Source of the DNA: Amorphophallus konjac
Lineage: Eukaryota > Streptophyta > Magnoliopsida > Alismatales > Araceae
Assembly: GCA_022559845.1 (NCBI GenBank)
Contig: CM040128.1
Span: 220,333,643 to 220,397,642 of the forward strand
Direction: 5' to 3'
Length of the DNA stretch: 64,000 nt
Part shown: piece by piece, positions 42,553-53,996 of the stretch
Position numbering within the stretch: position 1 is the stretch's first letter
How the letters are laid out: the number at the start of each line of letters is the position of its first letter
Made by a program: the position numbers and the translations under genes
The notes under the pieces: model-generated
The model's database searches: none
The model's input: only the letters and a program-made list of their open reading frames with translations
Told to the model about the DNA's origin: nothing

Positions 42553-43818
42553 TCATTGCTAGACCCTTAGCAATGTAATTAATGAAAAATTCAGGACCAA
42601 CAAGAGTTAAAAGATATCCATGCCTCATTGCTAGATCATCTTTCATAGAGTTAACTAAAGATCAGGAATTTGGAATAATTACCACAGACTAGCCTTAGGA
42701 ACATGATCAAGAATTCTAATCAAAATTTAGTAGCACTTGTGCAAGTGAAATACTAAATTCACAGTATAGACAATTGCATCCTCCAATTGTTATTCCGAAC
42801 AAATGCCTTTCAATTCTGCACTTCTTACTTAGAACGTTCAATGCACAATAGCTTTTTGTCTGCCTTTTTGATATGTCCCTTTTGGGATCACTATATATTT
42901 TTTTTCTTTTCTACTTTTCTCTCTCTTTTTTTTTCTTTACACACATGATGCTGCACTACCCTTCATTGTTTTACACGAACCTCAACACGTCTTAGGTGAA
43001 GTAGGCCCGGTTCCACAGATCAGAGTTCCCTTTTCCTTTTTACGCGAACCTCAACACGTCTTAGGTGAAGTAGGCCCGGTTACTCAGAATCGGAGCATTT
43101 TTCATGGTGCTTTATTTTTTCTCATACTTTTCTATGACAGAAAGCTTATAACAAATCTCTTTTTTCAGAAAATGCAGAATATCAGACAGTCTGTCTAAAA
43201 TAACAGAAGGCTTGTCCTTCTTGTTTCATTAGCGTGCATCGTGATTTTATTTTTTTGAAAGTGCATCTGAACTTTAAAGAGATTCTTTAAATCAGTTTTC
43301 CATGGCTAGAGTAAATAAATTATCCATCATCCTTTTCCCAGTTGTTTCTATTCAGAATCACTTTTCATGCGACATGAATCAAGAAATTCAACTCGGGGAA
43401 AACTGTTGTTTAACATGACAATTCAAGAAAGTAAAAAAATTTTGTTGAAATTTGTAGAAATTTTTGAATTTTTTTTTTTGAAAATTTTGTTATTTTTTGA
43501 AAAGTTTGTTTTTGAAATTTTTGACATTTATCTCCCCCCCCCCAACTTAAATGACATTGTCCTCAATGGCATAAACAGTAGAAAGATCAGAGGACATGTA
43601 AAGAGATAATATAGTTGGGATGGAAGGATACAACCTGATGGGTTGGGCGAAGTGATGAGGGCTTCATTGCGTTGTGGCCTGAGAACTGTAAAAGAAACAC
43701 ACTAAAACAAATCATCAAATCATAAAAACCGTGGGTGGCCTCCCAAGAAGCCATTTATTTGCACACCAAACTGTGAAAACGTTGGGCTGCCTCCCAAAAA
43801 GCGCTAAATTTAACGTCT
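42553..43818 (-). other. C 3' untranslated region
   Basis: AT-rich, no ORF supported. It contains a 37-bp direct repeat (42976-43012 and 43045-43081, with CTCAACACGTCTTAGGTGAA), homopolymer runs of T and C (about 43530), and near 43740-43810 two copies of a GGGAGGC-type motif on the minus strand, seen downstream of coding sequence in Athila elements. Confidence 0.7.
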
Positions 43819-45699
43819 TCAGCCAGACGCACTGTAGCCCAACAACCAACAAGTTGATTTTAAAATGAGCCACCAAAGAATTTTATCCTTGCCAAAATTG
43901 GCTTTTTCATGCCCTGAAGAAAATGAATGTGGTTGGTGAATGCAAGGGCGAGACAGAGATCGAGATGGAGGCATCACAAACGGACCACCCCAATCAGAGA
44001 ATAGAGGAGGAACATTGGGAAAAATCATGTCATCAATTATGAAATGTTCCTCTTTAGAGGCTATGGGATCATCATGTAGAGCAAGAGTAGACCAGTCGGT
44101 TGGAAGAACTTCAAAAGAATCACCGTGGTCAAGAATTGGCATAAGCTCTATCCTCTCCTCTAGAGTGAAAGTATCATGCGGTACATTCAAATCATTCAAT
44201 TCCTCATTTACCCCAACTTCATTATTCAAATAAATATTCAATTCTAGATCCATCTTCACTTCTACTTCCTTCCCATCTTCAAGGATAATTTCATCAAAGT
44301 CGTGTACCATCTCCACTTCTTCTCCATTCCCATCTTCAAAGAGAAGGTCATCATGATCGGGGAGAGACTTGTGATGAGGTTCAATATATTCATCCTCTCC
44401 CTCTAACTGAAGATCATCCACCTCTCTTGCATTTCCCTTATGTTGACAAGCAAGCACTGGCTCCTCAAATTCCTTTGTAGGAGGGGGAATATGATCATTT
44501 ATCAGTTCATCACCTTCATCTATTGCATTTCCAGTCAAGTCCGCAATCCCCTTAGAGTTCTCATGTGAATTTTGCTGACACGACCCCTCCATAATCCCGT
44601 GATCTACTAAATTAAGAGTGATAAGAGTGTGATGCTCTTGGAGAATTATAGATTGATCGTAGTCAGTGGGAAGAACTTGATGAGGATTGGGTCCAGAGGA
44701 ATCAAAGAATTGCTCTCCCTCCATGGTTTTGACTTCCTCAGTAAGCCTATTGATGTGCTGTTGGAGGGATTGACTATGGAGAAGTAACTGAATGAATTGA
44801 TCATCAGAGGCATTAGGTGTGGGTGGAAGAGATGAATAGTAATGATTTGTCTGTTGGGCTGGGTCATAATGGTCATCAGAGGTTTTGGCCCAAATATGAT
44901 TTTCATCATTCCCTTCTTCTCCCCCCGACGACTCAAGATCATCATAATCCTCTTCACAAATGGAATGGGGTGTAGGCTCCTCAGGCTGCTCTTTCGTTAC
45001 GTCCTCCGCATAAGACTCTTCCATGATTCCCTCAAAATCAACAGTGATATGAGTGGTAGATTGTGGGATCATAGGTTGAGCATATAGACTTTTATCATTA
45101 TAACATCCAAGAAGTTGGTCCTCAAGACTTGTGGAGTTGTTAGGCATTGGATCCACTTCCGTTTCTATGATATTTTCAGCAATCCTACTCACTTGGGCCT
45201 CAAAGTTTTGCAGTTGTTCCTGAAAGGCTTGTTGTTGAGTCTGGAAGAGCCGTGTCAATTTATCAAACATCTCCTCCTTATGTAAATCTGTGTATAGAGG
45301 AGATAGATAAGTGGGCTGAGAGTCAGATTGTGCTGGATAGTAATTTGAAGGGCACTCAGTCTGAAAATCAGGAGAGTGTATTGGTTGCCCTCCATAATAG
45401 GGTTGATCATAAGAATGGACTTGATTGTAAGGATCAGTGGAATATGAATCCCAATCTGTAAAGTGTGGATTTGAAGGACGTTGAATGGGGTCTTGGTATG
45501 GTTCCCAAGAAGAAAATTATTGATTTTCCCATTGATTATGTGGGTTTGTGTAGGAGACAGAGGTGGAAAAATCCGATGACCATTGTTATGGCTCTTGGGT
45601 GAAAGATGAATTATGAACCCCATTGTGGAAGAGTGAAGGAGTTTGATGATAAGGGGCAAATGAAGAGTTGGAATTCACATAGCCCGCATAGTTAAACAT
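43819..45699 (-). pseudogene. C acidic gag-like ORF
   Basis: The frame starts at an ATG at 45699-45697 and is interrupted by two TAA codons (after QEP and after WENQ, near 45587 and 45518). It is then open for 483 residues from 45270. The first part is Ser/Tyr/Pro/Gln-rich. Around the Met at 45270 is a short coiled segment (TQQQAFQEQLQNFEAQVSRI) like the C-terminal part of Athila gag. The remainder is strongly acidic with no enzymatic motif and ends in ILWWLILKSTCWLLG. I do not know its function. It fills the place of pol. It could be a gag-derived protein of non-autonomous Athila elements. Confidence 0.65.
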
Positions 45700-46794
45700 C
45701 AAAGAATCTATTATTGGGCCTGAACAAAATTAGATATGGAAATGAAAAAGACCCAAGAAAGAGTGATGATTTTTCAATGAATTTTTTTTATGTTTTGATT
45801 TTATTATTTTTTTATGCAAAGATAAACAAGTTAGCACACAAATGACCCTAATGACCTAGATGTGACCTGGACCTATAAATAGGGTTTCACAAAATGATTA
45901 AAGTGAGACTTAAGTTTACCCTCAATATGACCACCAGCCAGGTAAGGGGTGGGGAAGTGGGAGGTTCCCCCTACTTTCGTAGGGACCTTATTATGCCAAA
46001 CCACTAACCCGCTTAAAGCGTTTGCTGTCCGACCGTCTTGCCTTAGGCACCGGTTTTCATATGAGGATAAACCTAAATAACACAAGAATCACAGTGTGAT
46101 CCTAGGGCCAACGTTTACTGACTTTTATTGATGGCGTAGGTCATGCGAAGATGCAAGAGAAATGTGGTTTGTGGGCTAAGGAAGGGTGATGAAATCCCCA
46201 CCTTATCTTATTAGGGGTGTTGCCCTTAAAGTATTTTGAAATGAAAATGCACACCACACTTTCAAACAAGGGGTCTTTATGCAAAATGAATGCCAGAATA
46301 TGGTGAGTAGAACGTACCTTGTCCCTCGCAATCTTCAATATGCAATTGACAGGAATTGAACAAAGAAAACTTCTATACTAAATGATGCATGTCCTAAAAC
46401 ATGATGTGTGGTTTCTAATCTTGAAATGCATTTTTTTTTAGATTTTGGTGCAAGTATGTTTTTTTCATTTTTTAGTTAACGAACCTATCTAACCAGCACA
46501 AAAATTTCTTTTGTTTTGATTATTTTATGATTTTTATAGAGTTTTCAAGAAATTTTCAGATTTTTGTAAAGATTTTACAGAAAGTGGAAAGATAGAACCT
46601 GTTTCTTGATTTCAGCCCTTTAGCAATGCTTCCAGGCTTTCAACAACGTTTCATATCCTTGGAATTTCAGGTTACTTTTCCTCTTTCTTTGATTTTCAAA
46701 TTTTTTTCTTAGTCCTGCACAAGTAAAAAGAGCAAAATGAATATTCACATATATACACCAAACACAAGAATATCCAACTATCATCATAATTCAC
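45700..46794 (-). other. C leader between PBS and ORF
   Basis: AT-rich, about 1.1 kb, no ORF of note. I see nothing else in it. Confidence 0.6.
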
Positions 46795-46812
46795 TCCCCG
46801 GCAACGGTGCCA
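46795..46812 (-). other. C primer binding site
   Basis: The minus strand reads TGGCACCGTTGCCGGGGA, six nt after the LTR end CAGCATCA. It is close to the site common in Athila elements. Confidence 0.85.
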
Positions 46813-46818
46813 AAAATT

Positions 46819-48527
46819 TGATGCTGCTCGACAGTCATTGTTAAATTTGCCGTGCCACACAAATTTCAAATATTTATAACCGCACTCACTCACTTATGGA
46901 TTTGAAAACATGAGTATAATGGTAAGTACGGGTCGATCCCACGGGGAGAGAATATTTGATTTTAGTTCAAGTTGGACATATCCTTATGTTTGGAAAATCA
47001 AATGTTGTATTTTGGAGTGCGATTATCACTAAAGAAATTGAAATTACAACTTTAAATGACAAGAGAAAAGTAAAGGAATAATTAGCCAATTTGAAGAAGA
47101 ACGCCGCCGTTTCCTTGCCGAGCATTTGAGTGGAGATCGCTCCGCCTTGGAAGTCGACGCCGTGAGATGATTCGAAGAAGACTTACCGCTTCGGGTATGA
47201 TTGAAACACTTATGAAGACAAGATTTGGATAGAACAAGTTTAAAAACTTAAGTTTGAAAACATAACAGAATTCAAATGAAAATAGGGGTTGGAAGAAAAA
47301 GCATAACTTCAAATATAGACGGAATTAGAAGAAATGTAAAACATGAAAGTTGTAGAGAATTGGAAGAGAAAGAACTTTGATTAAGAACACAGAGACAGAA
47401 AATAAGAGGAAGGCACTGAAAAATTAAGATCTATCCCTGCTGGTGAATAGTAACTGACAGAAAAACAGCACCTTGAAAAATTAATTCTAACTCTAAAAAT
47501 ACACAGAATTAGATAAAGTGGTAGAAGAATGAAATGGAGATCTATAAGAGAGGAACAAAGTTGATGAAGAACTCAGATTGAAAAGAGGTCTAGAAAGGCT
47601 TCAAAACATAAGAAAACTAGAATGTCTCACCACGGATGAACAGTAAACACCTAAAACAGCACTTAAGAAAACGGACCAGAACTCTATGAAGTAGGAAGAA
47701 TTTGAAGAAATGATCAACAGAGAAGTTGAAGAGCACTTGAAAACAAACAACTTTTATGAAGAACACAAATTGAAATGAAGATTACAATCATGCGAAATAA
47801 GGCTAGGAAAAGGCTGAATTCAAAAATGAAACTTTTATTGAAAGAACTTCAACTTACAACTTTGACTTCAAAAGCTTGTAAAATACAACTCTAACAATCA
47901 ACAACTTCAGAAAACTAAAGAACAAACTTACATTAAACATGATCCATAGCTAGCTCTCTCTCCCTTTCAACCTTCACTAACAACTTCCTCCCATTCCATT
48001 ACACATGAAGCCCTTATATAGGGTTACAAACTCTTCTTGCTCATGTGAAACAATCAAATGCACCTAATTTTGACCCAACTTGGTAGGCTGGAATGTGCTG
48101 CACCTTTTGTCATTTTTTTCTTATTTTTTCAGATTTTTCTGGCATTTTTTTGCCTTCTTTCTTCTTTCTTTCTCTATTATTCTCTCTCTGCCGGCACGTT
48201 GCGCCGACCGGCCGACCGGTTAGGCGGCCGGCGCCGTGGGCCCGCCTGCGCCCGCCGTGTCCATCGTCGCCACGCGTCGCACGCGGCGCACGCGCCCGCG
48301 TGCGTCGCGTGCGACCGCCCGCTCGCGCCTCGCCGCGTGTCGCGGCCCGCGTGCCACGAGCCCCGCTCCGCGACCGCCACGAGCCCCCTGCCGAAGCCCG
48401 CTGCCGCCTTGTCGCCGGCCACGACCCCCCCCCCCCCCCCGCCCCGCATCGTCGCCCGTGCCATTCGCGCGGGCGGGAAGGGGCGGGGGTGGGTTTTGAA
48501 TATTTTTTTTCATTTTTTTAATTTTAT

Positions 48528-48559
<32 letters not shown>

Positions 48560-48900
48560 CTATATATATGTAGGATAGAAATAGTTAGAAAAATCTAAAA
48601 AAATATCAAATAATTTTATTTTTTTTCTAATTTTTTTCTTATCTTTTTGAACAAGTTTCTGGGCTTTTGGCCCAGTTGAACATATATATTGTTATTCTTT
48701 TTTTTCTTTTCTTGGAGCTTTCCTCGAACTACGTGCCTGCATAAATACATAAAAATTATCATAAAAATTTATTTAATTTCAAAAAATTAAACATTTGATA
48801 CAAAATCAATAACAAGTGTGAGAAGTGTATATTTAATATCAATTAAGCTCATAAAAATTCATATACTCATGAATTAAATGATAAAAATACACACTAATCA
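46819..48900 (-). repeat. C 5' LTR (2082 bp)
   Basis: Plus-strand ends TGATGCTGC...CACTAATCA. Minus-strand TATA box at 48013-48021. GC block 48189-48487, containing a run of about 14 C (48427-48440) that is shorter in the other LTR. Confidence 0.9.
48189..48487. other. CpG-dense block in the C U3 (5' LTR)
   Basis: Second copy of the block at 41840-42131, starting 168 bp upstream of the TATA box. Mostly identical, differing at a few CpG sites and in the C run. Confidence 0.8.
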
Positions 48901-48935
48901 CTGGGACGTGCGCCTTAGTCTGGCTGGCGCACGAG

Positions 48936-49325
48936 CTAGTGATCCGGTGCATAATATATTTTCATATGTTTGCCATTGAGAGGCGGGAACGGTCTATGAC
49001 CTTTGTGATCGATGACCGTGTAGGCCCCACCCTTGTAGACATTCTGGATAATATACGGACCTCGCCAATTTGCATGTAATTTCCCACTGGAGCGCCCTGC
49101 CATGACTTCCTTTTCCTTGATCATGACAAGGTCGCCTTGCTTGAAAGCTCGCTGCTTGACGAGCTTATCATAGGCCCAGGCCATGTGGGCCTGGTATACT
49201 TGCAGGTGTTTGTAGGCTTCGAGCCATTTGCCTTCTAGATTGGCAAGCTCTTCTAGCCTTCTCTGGTACTCACTTTCGTCAGGGCCGACAAGGCCGGTGT
49301 GGACCGCCACACGGTAAGAAGCTAA
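48936..49325 (-). CDS. D integrase C-terminal domain
   Basis: About 124 residues, with VKQRAFKQGDLVMIKEK, then SGKLHANWRGPYIIQNVY and PLNGKHMKIYY, the usual Tat integrase tail. It ends in TAG at 48936-48938, 35 bp from the C insertion. A TAG near 49326 separates it from the core. Confidence 0.85.
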   Translation of the reverse strand, partial: LASYRVAVHTGLVGPDESEYQRRLEELANLEGKWLEAYKHLQVYQAHMAWAYDKLVKQRAFKQGDLVMIKEKEVMAGRSSGKLHANWRGPYIIQNVYKGGAYTVIDHKGHRPFPPLNGKHMKIYYAPDH

Positions 49326-50016
49326 CTAGACTTCGATGGGGATAACTGCTTCTGTCCCGTAAGCAAGGGAGAACGGCGAGCACCCCGTAGGAGTTTTGTA
49401 GACCGTCCGATAGGCCCATAATGCTTCGAAGACCTTCTCACCCCAATCGCATTTCCGGTGGATAACCATCTTAGCCAGGAGCTTGCAGAGGGTTTTGTTG
49501 AAGGCTTCCGCCAAACCATTAGCCTGGGGGTTATAGACCGAAGAGGCTCTCCAGTCGATGTGGAATTTGGCCGCTAACTGGTATACGACTTTATTCTTGA
49601 ATGATGTCTCATTGTCGGACACTAAGTGACTGGGAGTATCGAATCGGTATATGATGTTGTGCCGGACGAATCTTGCAACGATTTCTCCGGTGACCTCTCG
49701 CAAGGGTAGGGCCTCCGCCCATCGGGAGAAGTAGTCAGTAGCGGCCAAGATGTATTTATGTCCCTTGGAAGATGGCGGGAAAGGCCCTGCAATGTCCATA
49801 CCCCTCAGCAAATGGCCAAGTGGGGGCTGTAGGGCGTAATGGATTAGGAGGTCTTCTGGGCACTGGGCCAAAGGCTTGGCATTGATGGCATGTACGGGCA
49901 TACCGGACACAATCCGTGTATATGGTCGGCCAGTAGAAGCCTTTGAGCTTGCTGTTGTGCTTCATTCGATCTCCGGCATGGTGCATGCCGCACAACCCGA
50001 AGTGGACCTCCTGCAT
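49326..50016 (-). CDS. D integrase zinc finger and catalytic core
   Basis: Two overlapping frames: 49756-50016 with the HHCC finger (GMHHAGDRMKH, CHQCQ), and 49326-49910 with the DDE core: Asp in RGMDIAGPFP, Asp in LVSDNETSF, Glu in ANGLAEAFNKT. A frameshift near 49850 separates them. The catalytic residues are retained. Confidence 0.87.
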
Positions 50017-50133
50017 GACGGCTCGGGTCTCGGCGAGGGAGACACATCTCAGGAGAATTGACTTGTCCTTATCGTGGACGAGTCGATACAGAGAATCACC
50101 GATCAGCTCATAAGAGGTTGCTAGGCGGAGTAG

Positions 50134-51093
50134 CTAGACCCTTTCAGCTCGGTTAGGAGGGAGCCACCCTTTCTTGAATTTGACGATGGGCGCATGCCAA
50201 TCATCCTCTTCTGGAGGCGCGTTCTGATCAATGTCGTGGACTTCGTAAATGGTGAGAGCGGTGTTGCCTTCGAGTGAGCTCAACATCAGCCTCCTGTGTT
50301 TGATGACGATGATGACCGCAGCCAATTTTGCTAAGGCATCCGCCTGAGCATTGCTGCTTCTGGGGATATGATCTATTTCGAAGAAATAGAACTTCTGGGT
50401 TAATCTGGTGACGGCGGTATGATACGGAACCAACTCTGGCTTCTGCACATCATAGACACCGAGGACCTGTCGGACTATCAATTGGGAGTCCCCGTAGGCT
50501 TTGAGACATTTAATGCCCATGTGGAGGGCCATCTGGAGCCCAATGAGTAGAGCTTCATACTCGGCTTCATTGTTGGTTAGGGAGTTCATGAGGGCGTAAG
50601 AGTTGTACAAAACTCCACCCTTAGGAGTCAGGAAAACTATCCCAGCACTTGTCGTGGTGGCTGGATCCTGGTTCCTCCCTGTGACCCCTTGGGAAGCGCC
50701 ATCGAAGTAGAGCTCCCAGCAAGGCACGCTGGTTGTGAGAGCATTCTGCTGCCAATAATACAAGACATCTCCGCTTTGTTCAACTGGTTGTTGTGATTGA
50801 GCAGCAAGGGATTCCTCGTCTTGGAGCTCTGAGCTGAAGGGTGAGTCGTCTGGCACTGGATGGGCTGCCAAGAATTCAGCCATACCCTGTCCCTTGATTG
50901 CTTTTCTGGGGACATAAGTAATGTCGTACTCCATCAATAGGAGAGCCCACCTTCCCAGTCTGCCTGAGAGGACAGGCTGTCGAAGGAGATACTTCAGGGG
51001 GTCATGCTTGGATATCAGCTTGACTTGATGGGACAAGAGGTAATGTCGTAGTTTCTTAACTGTGAACACCAATGCCAAGCAAACCTTCTCCAT
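50134..51093 (-). CDS. D archaeal-type RNase H (aRNH) and end of first RNase H
   Basis: 319 residues. The first 100 complete the gypsy RNase H (HYLLSHQVKLISKHDPLKYLL, where the usual SDH reads SKHD, so the catalytic Asp position is doubtful). Then comes a second RNase H with YFDGASQG (Asp), NNEAEYEALL (Glu), YGDSQLIVRQV (Asp) and NAQADALAKLA (Asp). A second RNase H of this type is known in the Tat lineage and may take over degradation of the RNA strand. Confidence 0.88.
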   Translation of the reverse strand: MEKVCLALVFTVKKLRHYLLSHQVKLISKHDPLKYLLRQPVLSGRLGRWALLLMEYDITYVPRKAIKGQGMAEFLAAHPVPDDSPFSSELQDEESLAAQSQQPVEQSGDVLYYWQQNALTTSVPCWELYFDGASQGVTGRNQDPATTTSAGIVFLTPKGGVLYNSYALMNSLTNNEAEYEALLIGLQMALHMGIKCLKAYGDSQLIVRQVLGVYDVQKPELVPYHTAVTRLTQKFYFFEIDHIPRSSNAQADALAKLAAVIIVIKHRRLMLSSLEGNTALTIYEVHDIDQNAPPEEDDWHAPIVKFKKGWLPPNRAERV

Positions 51094-51147
51094 AGGGGAG
51101 TAGTGGTACTCGACACCGATTAGCTTTCGGCTGAGGTAATAGAGGGG

Positions 51148-51561
51148 CTACTCTTTACCTTCCTCATTGATTTGCGCCAACAGAGCTCCTAGCGAAGCGT
51201 CCATGGCAGCAATATAAAGGATGAGGGGTTTACCCTTAATTGGTGCCCCCAGGACTGGGGGAGTAAGGAGGTACTCCTTAATTTGCTCAAAAGCCACCTG
51301 GCATTCCGAGTCCCATGTAAACGGGGAGTCTTTCTTCATCAGCTTGCCGAAAGGCGCACATCGGCCGGAGAGGTTAGAGATAAACCTCCGAATGTAGGTC
51401 AGCCTTCCTTGGAAGGACCTAGGTTCGGTGATGTTGCTGGGTGGTGGAAGCTCCCGGATTGCTTTGATCTTGCTGGGATCCACCTCGATTCCTCGGTACC
51501 TGACGATAAAGCCGAGAAATTTGCCACCGGATACGCCAAAGGCGCATTTCATGGGGTTCAT
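51148..51561 (-). CDS. D RT end and start of RNase H
   Basis: 137 residues: MNPMKCAFGVSGGKFLGFIV and RSFQGRLTYIRRFISNL from the RT thumb and connection, then LILYIAAMDASLGALL, the RNase H start. A stop follows at 51148 before the next open part. The upstream frame (51574-52476) joins at a stop near 51570. Confidence 0.85.
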   Translation of the reverse strand: MNPMKCAFGVSGGKFLGFIVRYRGIEVDPSKIKAIRELPPPSNITEPRSFQGRLTYIRRFISNLSGRCAPFGKLMKKDSPFTWDSECQVAFEQIKEYLLTPPVLGAPIKGKPLILYIAAMDASLGALLAQINEEGKE

Positions 51562-51573
51562 CTTGGGCCCATA

Positions 51574-52476
51574 TCACCGGAGACGCTCGATGACTTGGTG
51601 GAGGTCGCACAAATGGTCTTTACGCCTCTTGGTCTTGACGACGAGGTCGTCGACATAGCATTCGACGGTGTTGTACAGCATCTCGTCGAATATTTTTGTC
51701 ATGGCCCTTTGGTAAGTAGCGTCGGCATTCTTCAAACCAAAGGGCATGCGCTTGTAGTTGAAAATCCCTTTGGGGGAACTAAAAGCTGTATGGTTCTTAT
51801 CTTTAAGGGACATCCGGATTTTATTATAACCAGATGACCCATCCATGAAAGACAAGGCTTCATGACCGGTGGTCATATCGACCATCGTTTCTGTGATCGA
51901 GACTGGGAAGTCATCCTTCGGACAGGCTTTGTTGAGGTCCTGGAACTTGATGCAGATGCGGACTTGACCACTCTTCTTCTTAATTGGAACTATGTTGGCA
52001 AGCCAAATTGGGTAGATACACGGCTCGATGAAATCGAACTCCACCATTTCATGGACTTCGGCCGAAACCTGGAGCTCCAGCTCATGGCACATGCGCCGCT
52101 GTGGCTGTTTGACCGGAGTGACTGAGGGAGAAATGGCTAGCTCGTGCTCCACTACGGAGGGGTCTAGCCTTGGCATCTCCTTGTATGTCCAGGCGAAGTA
52201 GTTTTTGTATTCGAGCAGGAGTTGCTTGTAGTCCTGCTTCTCTGCCTCGGTGAGGAGTGCACTGACGAATGTAGGCTGAGGGGCTTTATCTTCACCCAGA
52301 TTGATATCCAAGAGATCGTCAACGGTCGCCTGGCCGCCATCCTCTAGCTCGGGAGGAGCGCATTTAAAGTCAATGAAATCCTCATCATCGGTGTCGGCTT
52401 CGTGTATTTCGTGATTCTTGAAGCCACCGGTCGACGTTGAAGGGACTGGAGAGTGGTTTTTGCTGGGATCCATCAA
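51574..52476 (-). CDS. D reverse transcriptase
   Basis: 300 residues. An acidic linker precedes the RT: IVPIKKKSGQVRICIKFQDLN, FMDGSSGYNKIRM, KRMPFGLKNADATYQRAM and the catalytic YVDD. Compared with the usual RICVDFRDLN, the stretch ICIKFQDLN has Asp replaced by Lys. The YVDD pair is intact. Confidence 0.88.
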   Translation of the reverse strand: MMDPSKNHSPVPSTSTGGFKNHEIHEADTDDEDFIDFKCAPPELEDGGQATVDDLLDINLGEDKAPQPTFVSALLTEAEKQDYKQLLLEYKNYFAWTYKEMPRLDPSVVEHELAISPSVTPVKQPQRRMCHELELQVSAEVHEMVEFDFIEPCIYPIWLANIVPIKKKSGQVRICIKFQDLNKACPKDDFPVSITETMVDMTTGHEALSFMDGSSGYNKIRMSLKDKNHTAFSSPKGIFNYKRMPFGLKNADATYQRAMTKIFDEMLYNTVECYVDDLVVKTKRRKDHLCDLHQVIERLR

Positions 52477-53723
52477 GGATTGATCTGGACCACCGGTTCC
52501 TGGCTAGCAGTTGTCAATCGAGGCTACTGAGGTCTCCTCGGGGTTGCCTGGAGAGGCTGGCAATCCTTCGCAGTTAGGATGAGAGATATCCCCCTCCTCA
52601 AAAGGGTTTGTTGAACTGGGTCCTTCGACTGGCTGAAAGACCGGAGGAGATTCTTCTCCCCCTTTGTCTTTGTAGGGAGGCGAGGAAGATTCCTCGATGG
52701 CTCGGGCTGGAGTTCCGGCTTTAACGGGGATCGGGATCAGAATTTCCTCTTCCTCATCCCGGAGTTGTTGAATTTGGCTTCGACTCTAGCTCGGTTGTCG
52801 GCTCGTAGTACCAAGCCTATGACGTTGACTGCATAGTGGACGTGAAAGTCTAGATCTTGGTCATAGCCAAGTCCCCTGGTGTCCTTATGGAAGGACAGGG
52901 GTTGCCCTCGGACCTGGGAAGGAGTCCACAGCTGACGGAAGTATCTCTGTTGTGCAGACGTTTGCCACAGGGGAATGTGTTGCTTCAAACACATTTCTTG
53001 AATATGCGGCGACAAATCACCCCACACCTGAACTACTTCAGGGGTATCATCGGCTTGCCTGGACTAGCCGAGGTCGTCATCTGGCGGGGCTTGAGGGACC
53101 ATGTCTCCCTTATAGAAGACAATAGGTTTGTCTCTGTTAGCCTTCCTTTTGTTTCAGCGTCGTTGCTTGAAGGTGACAATGAATGTCGTCAGCAACTCGA
53201 CACTGTGCTTCTCGGATGCACATGGAAGCTGGATGCAGTCTGGTGGCAAGCATATGCTCTTACCGATAGCTCGGCTAATAAGATTAGCCTCAAAGTCGAT
53301 ATGGCGCCTCTCAGGGCGATCTGGGGTTGACTTGGAGCAGAGGCGTAGCCGATGAAGCTTGGCCTTTTCCTCGTCAACAGAGAAGAGATCATCATCGTCT
53401 TCCTCTGAGAGCCAACCATTGCTTTTGCTCTTAATCACAGGGTATGAACTAATCCCCTTGAAGTAGAGCGCAACGTCGGTCAAGTTGCATTCTGCTGGTG
53501 TGAACGGAGACAGGTCTGCAAAGACCGTGTGTTGCTCCCCGTCCTTGGCATACTTGATGCATTAGTGGAGAGTCGACGGGATGACCCAATTTTCATGGAC
53601 CCAGGGTCTGTCTAGCAGCATCTTATAAGATATGTTGGAGTCGATGATGTAGAATGTCACCTTGGAGGTGAAATCATCGAGCACCAGGTCGACATCCATC
53701 CGGCCGAGGACATCCTCGGTGTT
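52477..53723 (-). pseudogene. D protease-RT linker region
   Basis: Frames at 52737-53027 and 53154-53483 carry fragments that fit a long spacer between PR and RT (for example HKDTRGLGYD in the first, acidic EEDDDDLFSVDEEK in the second). No motif is recognised. Stops and frameshifts are frequent. Confidence 0.55.
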
Positions 53724-53972
53724 CTAGTTAAAGCCGGATATCTTGATCGCTTGAACCTTCTGGATGTATGGGGTCAGATATAGAGTCTTGAATGTCTTGA
53801 GTGGCATGATGTTAACAGCGGCACCAGCGTCTACCAGAATCCGGTTCATATCATGCCCGTTGACCTTCCCATTCATGTAGAGAGGACGGTTGTGGCACGG
53901 AGGGGAAAGTAGCATGTCTTTCTCCGCGAAGGAGATGGCAGCCGTGAAGGCTCCATAGGCAGCCGCCTTCAT
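53724..53972 (-). CDS. D protease
   Basis: About 82 residues, with NRILVDAGAAVNIMPLKTF near the middle. It matches the position and form of Tat-type proteases, but the active-site triplet reads DAG, not DTG or DSG, so activity is doubtful. Downstream residues continue in the same frame past a stop. Confidence 0.7.
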   Translation of the reverse strand: MKAAAYGAFTAAISFAEKDMLLSPPCHNRPLYMNGKVNGHDMNRILVDAGAAVNIMPLKTFKTLYLTPYIQKVQAIKISGFN

Positions 53973-53996
53973 TTCTGTGGCATGTGCTTCATAGGC

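Larger units (their letters stand above)
40649..48900 (-). mobile_element. C: non-autonomous Athila-like element
   Basis: Minus-strand order: 5' LTR 46819-48900, PBS 46795-46812, leader, acidic gag-like ORF (45699 to 43819), 3' region with Athila hallmarks, PPT next to 42537, 3' LTR 40649-42537. There is no protease, RT, RNase H or integrase in the internal 4.3 kb. The 3' LTR lacks 179 bp of its U5 end. The Athila call rests on the PBS TGGCACCGTTGCCGGGGA, on the AGCGCTTTTTGGGAGGCAGC motif at about 43790, and on the coiled segment of the ORF. Confidence 0.85.
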
